From the NCBI RefSeq assembly GCF_016860525.1, contig NZ_BNEA01000018.1, positions 83,704 to 147,703 of the forward strand: DNA of 64,000 nucleotides, given 5' to 3'. Numbering within the stretch: position 1 is the stretch's first letter; each line of letters begins with the position of its first letter. Made by a program: the position numbers and the translations under genes. This document shows, piece by piece, positions 34,083 to 42,389 of the stretch. This DNA is from Streptomyces rubradiris. Its GTDB lineage: Bacteria > Actinomycetota > Actinomycetes > Streptomycetales > Streptomycetaceae. The notes beneath the pieces are model-generated. The model searched no databases and was not told the origin of the DNA. It was given only the letters and a program-made list of their open reading frames with translations.

Positions 34083-34799
34083 TCAGTCCGATTCCCTTGC
34101 CGCCGTTTCGGCGGTTTCCGTCAGGGATTGCGCGAGCAGGCCGTCGACGAAGGCGCGCAGCCCCTGCTCGAAGGTGTCTTTTCCGGCCAGGGCCGCCCAC
34201 CGGCCGGCGATGGCGGCCAGGTGCCGGTGCCGGAGCGGGCCGTCGGCGTTCCCGAAGTAGGGATTGAGACAGGTGGGGTCCTGTTCGTCCATCTTGCGGT
34301 GGCGGGTGTGCGCGCGTACGAGGATCTCGCCGACCGTGTAGTACCAGATGCTGCGGAAGACGCGGACACTCTCCTCCGGGGGGCATCCGGCGTCGACGAC
34401 TCCGGCCAGGATCGTCTCGACCAGCCACAGGAACGAGTCGCCGAGCCGGGCGATGAACCCGTCGGTGGTGAGGACCTCCGCCGCCCAGGGCCACGCCGCC
34501 AGGCCGTCGTGGATCGCGACGGCGGCGGTGGTGATCCGCTCCCGCGGCTCGCTCGGCAGCTCGGGGTGCGGGATCTGTTCCGCGTACTCGTAGATCAGCA
34601 GGAACAGCAGGTCCTCCTTGTCCCGCACGTGCGAGTACAGGGTCGTCGGCCCGACCCCGATCTCGGACGCGAGCCGGCGGATCGTGAGCTTCTCCCAGCC
34701 GTACTCGTCGATGAGCCCGCGGGCCGCGCTCAGGATCTGCTTGCGGGAGGTCACGGGGGGCCGGCCGACGGGCCGGCGCAGTGCGTTCGATTGTGGCAT
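34083..34799 (-). CDS. TetR-family repressor of adjacent MFS gene
   Basis: 238 residues. The N-terminal HTH is RKQILSAARGLIDEYGWEKLTIRRLASEIGVGPTTLYSHVRDKEDLL (about 25-75), and the C-terminal ligand domain is of the TetR_C type with a WAALAGKDTFEQGLRAFVDGLL tail. It is divergent from an EmrB/QacA-type exporter across 131 bp that contain a near-perfect palindrome (34873-34892), the standard arrangement for a drug-responsive repressor of its own efflux pump. ATG 34799 was preferred to the in-frame GTG 34820. The ligand is possibly the cluster product. Confidence 0.9.
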   Translation of the reverse strand: MPQSNALRRPVGRPPVTSRKQILSAARGLIDEYGWEKLTIRRLASEIGVGPTTLYSHVRDKEDLLFLLIYEYAEQIPHPELPSEPRERITTAAVAIHDGLAAWPWAAEVLTTDGFIARLGDSFLWLVETILAGVVDAGCPPEESVRVFRSIWYYTVGEILVRAHTRHRKMDEQDPTCLNPYFGNADGPLRHRHLAAIAGRWAALAGKDTFEQGLRAFVDGLLAQSLTETAETAARESD

Positions 34800-34872
34800 C
34801 GCCCCATCATGCCTCGCCACGACACCCCCTGTCCGACCTGCGCGGTCGACACCCCGGCCGCTCCGCTGCTAA

Positions 34873-34892
34873 TTTCAGAACACGTTCGGAAA
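34873..34892. promoter_or_regulatory. Probable TetR operator in divergent promoter
   Basis: TTTCAGAAC-AC-GTTCGGAAA, with 8 of 9 base pairs symmetric, midway between the divergent repressor (34799) and exporter (34931) starts. Confidence 0.7.
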
Positions 34893-34930
34893 CTCTACCG
34901 GCACGACCACACGCGGAGAGGCTGGGTGCG

Positions 34931-36379
34931 GTGGCAAGTACGCAAGTAGCGAGTGAGAAGACAGTCGTCGCGAGCGGCGCGCGGCCGGGGACCACCCTCG
35001 CCGCGGTGTCCGTCGTGCAGTTCATGGTGTCGCTGGACCTGACGGTGGTGAACGTCGGTCTCCCCCGGATCGCCAGCGGCCTCGGTTTCAGCGAGGTCGG
35101 CCTGACCTGGGTGATCCACGCCTACGCCCTCACGTTCGGCGGCCTGCTCCTGCTGGGCGGCAAGATCGCCGACCGGTACGGGCACAAACGCGTGATGCTG
35201 TTAGGACTCGGGCTGTTCGGCCTCGCCTCGCTCGTCGGCGGCCTCGCGCAGGCCCCCGGCCAGCTGGTGGCCGCGCGCGCGGCGCAGGGCGTCGGCGCCG
35301 CCGCGGTCGCGCCGGCGGCACTGGCGCTGCTCGCCTCGACCTTTCCCGGCGGCAAGGAGCGCGTGCGGGCCTTCGGCATCTGGAGCGCGGTGAACGCCTC
35401 CGGCGGTGCCGTCGGCGTCCTGGCCGGCGGACTGCTCACCCAGTACGCGGGCTGGCAGTGGGTGATGTACATCAACCTGCCGATGGCCGCCCTCGCGCTG
35501 GCCCTGGCCTGGCGCGGCATCGCCCAGGACACCCCGGCCGCGCACCGCGGCCGCCCGGACGTGCTGGGCGCCGTACTGGCCACGGCGGGTGCGGCCCTGC
35601 TCGTGTTCGGCGTCGTCCGTACCGACCAGCACCCGTGGACCTCGCCGACCACCGTGATCACTCTCGTGGTCGCCGTCGCCCTGCTGGCCGGGTTCATCCA
35701 GGTCGAGCGCACCACCAAGCGGGACCCGCTGATCCGCCTCGGCCTCTTCGCCAACCGCTCGGTCGCCGGCGCCAACGTCTTCATGCTGCTGTTCGGCGGC
35801 GCCATGGCCTCGGCCCTGTACTTCGTCTCCCTCTACCTCCAGCGGGTGCTCGGCGGCAGCCCGGCCCGCAGTGGTGCCGAGTTCCTGCCGTTCATGGTGG
35901 GCGTGGTCGTCGGCTCCACCCTCGCCGTCAAGTTCGGCTACAAGTTCGCCCCCCGGAACATGCTGATCACCGGCGGCACGCTGGCCGCGCTCGGCTACGG
36001 CTGGTTCGGCCTGATGCGCGCCGACGGCTCGTTCCTGGTCGACGTCCTCGGCCCGTCCATCCTCGCCAGCGTCGGCATCGGCCTGTGCCTCGCGCCGGCC
36101 GTCTCCATCGCCACCGGGGGCGTCGCGCCGCATGAGGCGGGCACCGCCTCCGGCATGCTCAACAGCACCCGCCAGATGGGCGCCTCGCTGGGGCTCGCCG
36201 CACTCGGGACCGCGGCAGCCGCCCGCAGCGGGGACTCCGAGACCCCCCGGGCGCTCAGCGACGGGTACGCGCTCGGCATGACGGCCGGCGCCGCCATCCT
36301 GGTCGTCGGCGTCCTCGTCGCGCTCTTCGTGCTGCCCCGGCCCGTCCGCCGTGACGCCGGCGAGGAGGCCGCCGGCTGA
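34931..36379 (+). CDS. DHA2-family (EmrB/QacA) MFS drug exporter
   Basis: 482-residue major facilitator with about 14 hydrophobic segments. It shows the DHA2 start VVQFMVSLDLTVVNVGLPRIASGL (motif D1), GGKIADRYGHKRVMLLG (motif A) and GAAAVAPAALALLASTFP. Codon 91 is TTA (35201-35203), tying expression to bldA. GTG 34931 follows GGAGAGG. With the divergent TetR gene it forms a probable self-resistance unit exporting the final product across the membrane. A large hairpin follows at 36428-36474. Confidence 0.92.
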   Translation: MASTQVASEKTVVASGARPGTTLAAVSVVQFMVSLDLTVVNVGLPRIASGLGFSEVGLTWVIHAYALTFGGLLLLGGKIADRYGHKRVMLLGLGLFGLASLVGGLAQAPGQLVAARAAQGVGAAAVAPAALALLASTFPGGKERVRAFGIWSAVNASGGAVGVLAGGLLTQYAGWQWVMYINLPMAALALALAWRGIAQDTPAAHRGRPDVLGAVLATAGAALLVFGVVRTDQHPWTSPTTVITLVVAVALLAGFIQVERTTKRDPLIRLGLFANRSVAGANVFMLLFGGAMASALYFVSLYLQRVLGGSPARSGAEFLPFMVGVVVGSTLAVKFGYKFAPRNMLITGGTLAALGYGWFGLMRADGSFLVDVLGPSILASVGIGLCLAPAVSIATGGVAPHEAGTASGMLNSTRQMGASLGLAALGTAAAARSGDSETPRALSDGYALGMTAGAAILVVGVLVALFVLPRPVRRDAGEEAAG

Positions 36380-36427
36380 CGCGACGTGCCGCCCCCCGCG
36401 CGGTCAACCGCAAGGCCGGCACGGCCA

Positions 36428-36474
36428 CGCGGCCCCGATGGTGAAGGCTCTCGTCAGCCTTGACCGGGGCCGCG
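36428..36474 (+). terminator. Compound hairpin after MFS exporter
   Basis: Outer arms CGCGGCCCCG (36428-36437) and CGGGGCCGCG (36465-36474) enclose a second stem AAGGCT/AGCCTT (36444-36449/36456-36461). It begins about 50 bp after the stop. It could also be a leader structure for the LuxR gene at 36642. Confidence 0.6.
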
Positions 36475-36641
36475 TTCGCGTATCACCGCGTGCGGTGGCG
36501 CCGGCCGCCGGAGCAGCCCGGACGGGCGTTCGTGAGGCCGCCGCGGGGGCGGCGGCGGGCCGTCATGCAGACGACGTCCATATCTCGACCAGACGGTTTC
36601 CCCACAATGGGCCGCGTCGTGGAACTACATAGGGAGCCCGT

Positions 36642-37244
36642 GTGGGAATCGATGTGTTGGTGTCCGACGACCGGCGTCTGTCCCGTTTCGCGCTCGCCGC
36701 GCTGCTGGAGCGGCACGAGGGAGTACGCGTCGTCGGTTCCGCGGAAAGCAACCTCGCCGCCCTGAAGTTCGCCGAACAGCACAGACCGGACGTGTCGATC
36801 ATCAGCTTCGAGGACGGGGACGGCGAGGCGCTGTCCACCGCGGAGAAGATCGCGGACATCGGCTGCCGGAGCATGCTGCTGGCCACCGCGGTGACGCGCT
36901 CGGTCGTCCGTCAGGCCTTCGCCTCCAGAATCAGCGGTATCGTCGAGCGGAGTGTGTCCCCGCGTCAGTTCGTCGAGGCCATTCACCGGGTGCACCAAGG
37001 TGACCGGGTGTTCGACGCGGAGCTGACGGTCGCCGCGCTGAACAACAGTGACTGCCCTTTGAACAGGCGTGAGTTCACCGTCCTGGAGTACGTCGCCCGG
37101 GGCGACACCGTCACGGAGATCGCGGCAGGGATGCACCTGTCCCAGGGGACCGTACGCAATTACATTTCCTCCATGGTCGCGAAGCTGGGCGCGCGCAACC
37201 GGATCGACGCGCTGCGTATTGCCCGGGATTCGCGCTGGATCTGA
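36642..37244 (+). CDS. LuxR-family regulator with atypical receiver
   Basis: 200 residues. The N-terminal receiver-like domain (IDVLVSDDRRLSRFALAALLERHEGVRVVGSA) has Ser where the phospho-acceptor Asp should be (PDVSIISFEDGDG). The C-terminal LuxR HTH is PLNRREFTVLEYVARGDTVTEIAAGMHLSQGTVRNYISSMVAKLGARNRIDALRIA. It likely works without aspartate phosphorylation, perhaps by binding a small molecule, as reported for some atypical antibiotic regulators. GTG 36642 follows AGGGAG. It lies between the exporter and the AfsR-like gene on the same strand. Its targets are unknown. Confidence 0.88.
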   Translation: MGIDVLVSDDRRLSRFALAALLERHEGVRVVGSAESNLAALKFAEQHRPDVSIISFEDGDGEALSTAEKIADIGCRSMLLATAVTRSVVRQAFASRISGIVERSVSPRQFVEAIHRVHQGDRVFDAELTVAALNNSDCPLNRREFTVLEYVARGDTVTEIAAGMHLSQGTVRNYISSMVAKLGARNRIDALRIARDSRWI

Positions 37245-37871
37245 TCACCCGGGAGACCGCAGGGGTGTTCAACTGCTCGCCGGGTCTCAGTTGAACCCGT
37301 CCGCTCCCTCAACGGTCCCACGATCGGCGGCTGCCGATCAACGCACGCGCCCGCGGCAGCCGGTGCCGGTGCGCCGGGACTAGTGCGCCCCACCGAACTG
37401 TGTTTCTAATGGACGAGCCTTCGTCGGAAGTCGTGGGTAGGACCGTGCCCCGCTCATCTCGCCCGTCTTGAGCTTCCCCGGTGCATCGCCGTGTCCAGTC
37501 GCGCCGACTGATGTTGATGCGCTCAGGATGGGGTCTACGATGCCTGCCTCGATCAAATGGAATACGGCGGCGCTTCTGCCGGAAGCCGGTACCGCCGAGC
37601 TTTCCGAAGAAATGCTCCTTGACGCGCCGGCCGGTTTTCCGGCGTCCCTGCCGCGGCCGTGGCCCGGTGACCGGTGAGGCGCCGCCACACACCACGGCGG
37701 CGGGAGGACGACGAGGAGCCGGCCGATGTCCGCGCGCGTCCCCGCGCCGCGCCCGGCGGGCGGCGTTCCTTTCCCGCGCCCGCGGGCCGTACCCGCGCAC
37801 CGGCCGCCGCCCCGCGGGGAGGTGGTACGGAAACGGGCAGATCGGTACCTTCAGGAGGTGAATCATCCTTG
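37245..37871. other. 627-bp intergenic region upstream of AfsR-like gene
   Basis: This holds the StrR-type site at 37267-37296 and, at its 3' end, the strong AGGAGG (37853-37858) of the AfsR-like gene. A 45-codon ORF at 37540-37677 has weak codon bias and was not accepted. The rest is unassigned. Confidence 0.5.
37267..37296. promoter_or_regulatory. StrR-type binding site 3
   Basis: GTTCAACTG (37267-37275), 12 nt, CAGTTGAAC (37288-37296): perfect 9-bp arms. It begins 22 bp after the LuxR stop codon, so it could double as a terminator, and lies 576 bp upstream of the AfsR-like SARP start. The same arm sequence recurs at 2814 and 34052. Confidence 0.68.
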
Positions 37872-39431
37872 GTGACCACGGGATCGCCCTTGCGCATACA
37901 GCTCCTCGGCCCGGTGCGCGCGTGGCGGAACGAGGCGGAGGTCGCACTGGGCCCGCCCAAGCAGCGGGCCGTACTGGCCCTGCTCGCCAGCCGCGCCGGT
38001 GATGTCGTGGGCGTCGAGAACATCGTGGACGCCGTGTGGGGCAGCGACATCCCGCACACGGCCGCCAACGGCGTGCACACCTATGTGGCCGGGCTGCGCC
38101 GGGCATTCGAGCCGGGCCGCAGGAAACGGGCGGCCGGCCTGCTGCTCACCTCCGAGTCGGGCGGCTACTGCCTGCGGGTGGACCCCCTGGCCGTGGATGC
38201 CGCCGTCTTCGCTCGCAACCTCGGCGAGGCCCGCAGGTCACGCGGACGGGGCGACCTGGAGGAGACCTTACGGCTGTACGAACAGGCCCTGGCCGGCTGG
38301 CGCGGCGAGGCGTTGTCCCGGATCCCCGGCCCGTTCGCGGCCATGGAGCGGGACCGGCTGCGGGATTTGAGGCTCACGGCGGTGGAGGAGTGGGCCGAGG
38401 ACATGCTGGCGGCCGGCCGGCACGCCGAACTGGTCACCGAACTGCCGGCCACGGTGTCCGAGGAGCCGCTGCGCGAGAAGCTGCGCTGGCTGCTGATGCT
38501 GGCGCTCTACCGCAGCGGACGCCGGGTGCACGCGCTGTGGACGTACGAGGAGACCCGGCAGTTGCTGGTCAGGGAGCTCGGTATCGAACCCGGTGCCGAA
38601 CTGCGCACCCTGTACCAGCAGATCCTGGCCGGGCACCCGCGGCTGAGCGCGCCCGGCGCGGATCCGGCGTCCCTGCTGCTCACCGACCGGGACACCGTCT
38701 TCCGCGGCGCGCCCAAGCCGGCCCAGCTCCCGCCGCTGGCCCGCGGGTTCGTGGGGCGCGCGGCGGAACTCGCGGCGCTGGAGGAGTGGGTGAGCAGCGA
38801 GTGCGCGCGCGCCGGCGCCTCCACCCCGGTCGCCGTGGTCGACGGCCCGGCCGGTGTCGGCAAGTCGGCGCTGGTGCTGCAACTGGCACACCGGCTCACC
38901 GAGCGTTTCCCCGACGGCCAGCTGTACGTGGACCTCGGCGGCGGTCTCCAGGGACGGCCGGTCAGCACCGAGGAAGCGCTCGGCCAGCTCCTGGGCGGCC
39001 TCGGTGTCGAGGCCTCGCGGATGCCGGCGGGCGTGGCCGCCCGCGCCTCCCTCTACCGCAGTCTGCTGCACGGCCGGCGGATGCTGGTGGTCTGTGACGA
39101 CGCGCACGACGCCGATCAGCTGCGCCCCCTCATCCCCCGGGGCGCCTCCTGCGTCCTGGCGACGAGCCGGCGGCGCTTCAGCGAACTCGCGGCGCGGGAC
39201 GGCGCGCACCTGGTCACGGTCGGGCCGCTGACCGGGGAGGAGGGGGCACAGCTGTTGGTCCGGCTCAGCAGGGGACGCATCCAGCGGCCCGGTCCGGTCA
39301 CCGAGCGCCTGACGGCGCTGTGCGGCGGGCTTCCGCTGGCGCTGCGGGTCGTGGCCGAGCGGCTGGCGGTCAACCCCGATGTGCCGCTCGCCGACCTGGT
39401 CGAAGAGTACGCGGCCGCACCGGTCCGGTGA
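37872..39431 (+). CDS. AfsR-like SARP with NB-ARC ATPase domain
   Basis: 519 residues. The SARP DNA-binding domain (LRIQLLGPVRAWRNEAEVALGPPKQRAVLALLA, about 5-100) and activation domain (about 105-255, ending LGIEPGAELRTLYQQIL) are followed by an NB-ARC ATPase (GFVGRAAELAALEEWV, P-loop GPAGVGKSALVLQLAH, LVVCDDAHD, GLPLALRVVAERL). It lacks the C-terminal TPR region of full AfsR, so it is a medium-length SARP. GTG 37872 was chosen; the in-frame TTG 37869 is closer to AGGAGG (10 nt). A TTA codon lies at 38268-38270. A StrR-type site upstream suggests that it is a target of the StrR-like protein. Confidence 0.92.
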   Translation: MTTGSPLRIQLLGPVRAWRNEAEVALGPPKQRAVLALLASRAGDVVGVENIVDAVWGSDIPHTAANGVHTYVAGLRRAFEPGRRKRAAGLLLTSESGGYCLRVDPLAVDAAVFARNLGEARRSRGRGDLEETLRLYEQALAGWRGEALSRIPGPFAAMERDRLRDLRLTAVEEWAEDMLAAGRHAELVTELPATVSEEPLREKLRWLLMLALYRSGRRVHALWTYEETRQLLVRELGIEPGAELRTLYQQILAGHPRLSAPGADPASLLLTDRDTVFRGAPKPAQLPPLARGFVGRAAELAALEEWVSSECARAGASTPVAVVDGPAGVGKSALVLQLAHRLTERFPDGQLYVDLGGGLQGRPVSTEEALGQLLGGLGVEASRMPAGVAARASLYRSLLHGRRMLVVCDDAHDADQLRPLIPRGASCVLATSRRRFSELAARDGAHLVTVGPLTGEEGAQLLVRLSRGRIQRPGPVTERLTALCGGLPLALRVVAERLAVNPDVPLADLVEEYAAAPVR

Positions 39432-39436
39432 CGCCT

Positions 39437-39508
39437 GCGGAGCCCGTTCCAGGACTCCTTCAACATTCCTTCGCGGAGCCCGCTCGAAGACTCCTCCAAA
39501 GTTCCTTG
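39437..39508. repeat. Imperfect tandem repeat, 2 x 36 bp
   Basis: Two head-to-tail copies (39437-39472 and 39473-39508), each beginning GCGGAGCCCG, sharing GACTCC and ending TTCCTT. They are about three quarters identical. They lie between the AfsR-like stop and the ARE-like site before the StrR-like gene, so they are candidates for a SARP or other activator binding array. Confidence 0.65.
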
Positions 39509-39518
39509 AGGCTCTCCT

Positions 39519-39540
39519 AATAAAACAGCGCAGTCGGTTT
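39519..39540. promoter_or_regulatory. ARE-like operator 6 (strR-like promoter)
   Basis: AAACAG-CGCAGT-CGGTTT (39523-39540), overlapping a -10-like TAATAA (39519-39524). On the minus strand it reads AAACCG-ACTGCG-CTGTTT, one base different from the SARP promoter copy at 1581-1598. It lies about 60 bp before the StrR-like start, so the butyrolactone receptors probably control the activator directly. Confidence 0.78.
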
Positions 39541-39597
39541 CTTTCCGGGTATCGTCGCCGCATGAGTCCGGAACCGGAGATGCCTCAGGAGGCGCTG

Positions 39598-40671
39598 ATG
39601 CTCGACGCGTTAACGGCAGGCAGGACCACGGCACCCATGCCTGGCGCCTCTGGCGGGCAGGCGACGGAACTGGTGCCCATCGCGTCCTTGGTGACATCGG
39701 ATTCACCGCGTATCGCGGGGGAGGACGCGGAACACGTCGAGGCGCTCGCCGAGACGCGCAGCCCGCTGCCGCCCATCGTGGTCCACCGGCCGACCATGCG
39801 GATCGTCGACGGTGTGCACCGGCTGCGGGCGGCGGTGCTGCGCGGCGAGGACATGATCGAGGTCCGGTACGTGGAGGGCTCGGCCGAGGACGCGTTCGTC
39901 CTGGCCGTCCGGCTCAACGCCGAACACGGCATGCCGCTCTCGCGCCGGGACCGGCTCTCGGCGGCCGAGCGCATCATCGACAGCCACGCGCACTGGTCGG
40001 ACCGGCGCATCGCGGAGGTGACCGGGCTGGCCCCGGCCACGGTCTCCTCGCTGCGCAGACGGTCCACCGCCCAGGACGGGCAGGTGCACGCGCGCACCGG
40101 ACGCGACGGCCGCTCCCGGCCGGTCAACAGCGCGGCCGGCCGGCGCCGCGCGGGTCAGGTCATCGCGGAGCGCCCGAACGCCTCCCTGCGCGAGATAGCC
40201 CAGGAAGCCGGCATCGCGCTCGCGACCGCCCGGGACGTCCGGCTGCGTATCCGGGAAGGCAAGGATCCGGTGCCGCCCAAGGTACGGGAAGCCGCGCGGG
40301 AACTCAGTCCGTCCGAGAGCCGTGTGGTGCCCGGACGGCCGGCGGGGCAGGACGCCGGGCGGGTGGCGGTGCAGGACACCGGACGGGTGGTCCGGTCCCG
40401 GTCGGAGCCGGCCCTCATCTCCGGCGCCGGACGCCTCGGAAACCTGCGCCAGGACCCTTCGCTGCGTTTCTCCGAGGCGGGCAGGGCGCTGCTGCAGCTC
40501 CTTGCGGCCAACGCGCTCGACGACGAGAAGTGGAGGTGGCTGATGGGCGCGGTGCCCGAACACCGGTACGCCGACATCGCCCGGGCCGCCAGATACTGCG
40601 GCGAGCGCTGGCTCAGTTTCGCCGAAGGGCTCGAACACGGCGGCGCGGCCCGACCGGGCCGCGCCGTGTGA
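39598..40671 (+). CDS. StrR-family (ParB-like) pathway activator
   Basis: 357 residues. The N-terminal ParB/sulfiredoxin-like domain contains ELVPIASLVTSDSPRIAGEDAEHVEALAE, PPIVVHRPTMRIVDGVHRLRAAVLRGED and DAFVLAVRLNAEHGMPLSRRDRL. The HTH is HWSDRRIAEVTGLAPATVSSLRRRS, followed by a C-terminal dimerisation/activation part. This is the layout of StrR, NovG and KasT, activators that bind GTTCRACTG-type inverted repeats, and three such repeats occur in this window. ATG 39598 was chosen because AGGAGG lies 5 nt upstream; in-frame ATGs at 39562 and 39580 have poor sites. Codon 5 is TTA (39610-39612). Confidence 0.92.
   Translation: MLDALTAGRTTAPMPGASGGQATELVPIASLVTSDSPRIAGEDAEHVEALAETRSPLPPIVVHRPTMRIVDGVHRLRAAVLRGEDMIEVRYVEGSAEDAFVLAVRLNAEHGMPLSRRDRLSAAERIIDSHAHWSDRRIAEVTGLAPATVSSLRRRSTAQDGQVHARTGRDGRSRPVNSAAGRRRAGQVIAERPNASLREIAQEAGIALATARDVRLRIREGKDPVPPKVREAARELSPSESRVVPGRPAGQDAGRVAVQDTGRVVRSRSEPALISGAGRLGNLRQDPSLRFSEAGRALLQLLAANALDDEKWRWLMGAVPEHRYADIARAARYCGERWLSFAEGLEHGGAARPGRAV
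40641..40666 (+). terminator. Hairpin overlapping the end of the StrR-like gene
   Basis: An 11-bp stem (CGGCGCGGCCC / GGGCCGCGCCG) with a 4-nt loop, ending 3 bp before the last base of the coding region's final codons. No T-run. It faces the converging KAS III operon. Confidence 0.45.
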
Positions 40672-41360
40672 ACCCCGGGCGCCTCCGGCGCCGTTCGCCT
40701 CCCACCCGGCACCGTCTGCCGGGCAACACCTGCGGACACCGGCCGCCTCGTCGCCGTGCGGACCGGCGCGGACCGGCCCCGCCGTCGTCCGGCCCCCGGC
40801 CCGCCCGTGCCGGTCGCGGCGGGGGACACCGCCCCCGTCGAAGGGGCGGTCATCCGCCGGGGCGGCCGCGTGCCGCTGTCCTTCGTCGCCTGTGACCCGG
40901 TCACCGGGCGTTCCGCATGCCGCGTGCCGGTTCCGGCGCGGAGGTCACCGACGGCTTCCCGCCGGCGCCGGGTACGTCCCGGCGCCCGGCACGGGCGGCG
41001 CGGACCGTCTTGCCGATCCGGCGCGACCGGGGGCCGGCGAGGGACAGGACGGCGTCGGTCACGTCCCGGCCGGGGGCCCCGGCCCGGGCCGCGGGGCGCA
41101 CCACCGGGTGCCCGCCGGAGAGCCCCGCCGCAGCGGACACGCTCACGGCCGGCCCGCACCGGCGACGGGCGGGCGGGCGGGGGACGGCGGACTCCGTCCT
41201 CGCCGCCCCGGCGGTCCACGCGTGCTCGGCCACGGGCAGCCTCCTGGGACTGAGGGATGTCGTCGGCCGTGCCGGCGCGGGGGCGGCGGCACGGGAACAA
41301 AAGATCACCTACCCGGGGAACCGGCGTCAACACCGTTCGTCACGACGAGCCGAAGAATCG
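40672..41360. other. 689-bp convergent intergenic region, nothing assigned
   Basis: This lies between the StrR-like gene (+) and the KAS III gene (-). Several long open frames exist because of high GC, but none shows a recognisable family or normal amino acid use (all are Arg/Pro/Ala-rich). No repeat or operator was found. It could be a decayed gene. Confidence 0.5.
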
Positions 41361-42335
41361 TCAGGGGCAGCCCACCACCTGCGCCGCGTACGACAGGCCC
41401 GCGCCGAAGCCGAGCAAGAGGACGGGAGCGCCGCTGGCGACCTCGCCGCGTTCCACGAGCTTGGACAGGGCCATGGGGACGCTGGCGGCGGAGGTGTTGC
41501 CGGAGTCGACGACATCGCGCGCGACCACGGCGTTGGCCGCGCCGATCTGCTTGGTCACGGCCTCGATGATGCGCAGGTTCGCCTGGTGCGTGACGACGGC
41601 GGCCAGCTCGGACGGATCGGTGCCGGCCCGCTCGCAGGCCTGGCGGGCCACCGGGGCGAGCGAGGTCACGGCCCAGCGGTAGACGACGCGCCCGTCCTGC
41701 CGGAACAGCGCGGGCGGGCCGGCCGGGCCGGAGGTCTCCAGGGTGATGGCCGAGCCGCGCTGGGGCTGCGAGCCCCACACCACCGGGCCGATGGTGCCGG
41801 CCGTGCCGCCCTCGGCGGCCGTCACGACCGCGGCTCCCGCGCCGTCGCCGAAGATGACGCAGGTGGAACGGTCCTGCCAGTCGAGGAAGTCGCTCATCTT
41901 GTCCGCGCCGACGACCAGGGCGGTACGGCTGCTGCCGCCGCGCACGGCGAGGTCGGCGGTGGCCAGCGCGTGACTGAAGCCCGCGCAGGCCGCGTTGAGG
42001 TCGAAGACGGCCGCGTCGGGGATCTCCAGGTGGCGGGCGACCCGGGCGGCGATGCTGGGCATACGGTCCACGGCGGTGCACGTCGCGACGGTCACCAGGT
42101 CGATGTCGGCGGCGTCCACGCCGGCCCGGGCGACGGCCTTGGCGGCGGCGCCGATCGCCATGTCGGCGACACTCTCGTCCGCGGCGGCGATGTGGCGGGT
42201 GGCGATGCCGACACGGGACCTGATCCACTCGTCGGAAGTGTCGACCCGGGCGGCCAGGTCGTCGTTGGTCAGCACGTGCGTCGGCTGGTGGTGGGCGATC
42301 GAGACGATCCGGCTGCCGGGCGGGGTGGCGGTCAC
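41361..42335 (-). CDS. Ketoacyl-ACP synthase III (FabH-like), catalytically intact
   Basis: 324 residues with the full FabH triad: Cys in FDLNAACAGFSHAL (about residue 114), His in VVTHQANLRIIEA and Asn in DSGNTSAASVPMAL, plus TRHIA near the N-terminus and VIFGDGAGAAVV. It forms a C-C bond (or in some pathways an ester) between an acyl-thioester and malonyl-ACP. It is the last gene of the PKS operon, whose final module has no thioesterase, so it may make the starter or act in offloading. GTG 42335 follows GGAGG. It contrasts with the degenerate homologue at 32684. Confidence 0.93.
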   Translation of the reverse strand: MTATPPGSRIVSIAHHQPTHVLTNDDLAARVDTSDEWIRSRVGIATRHIAAADESVADMAIGAAAKAVARAGVDAADIDLVTVATCTAVDRMPSIAARVARHLEIPDAAVFDLNAACAGFSHALATADLAVRGGSSRTALVVGADKMSDFLDWQDRSTCVIFGDGAGAAVVTAAEGGTAGTIGPVVWGSQPQRGSAITLETSGPAGPPALFRQDGRVVYRWAVTSLAPVARQACERAGTDPSELAAVVTHQANLRIIEAVTKQIGAANAVVARDVVDSGNTSAASVPMALSKLVERGEVASGAPVLLLGFGAGLSYAAQVVGCP

Positions 42336-42389
42336 GGGTCCTCCAGAGGGTCGGTGCCGAAGAAGCGAGAGGCTTGCGGGACGGTCCGG

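Noticed and set aside
37540..37677. 45-codon ORF as a possible precursor peptide
   Set aside because: GC at codon position 3 is only about 70%, the upstream purine stretch is weak, and no modifying enzymes for a ribosomal peptide are adjacent.
40901..41308. 135-codon minus-strand ORF between the StrR-like and KAS III genes
   Set aside because: Composition is Arg/Ala/Pro-rich, there is no recognisable motif, and overlapping frames are equally open.
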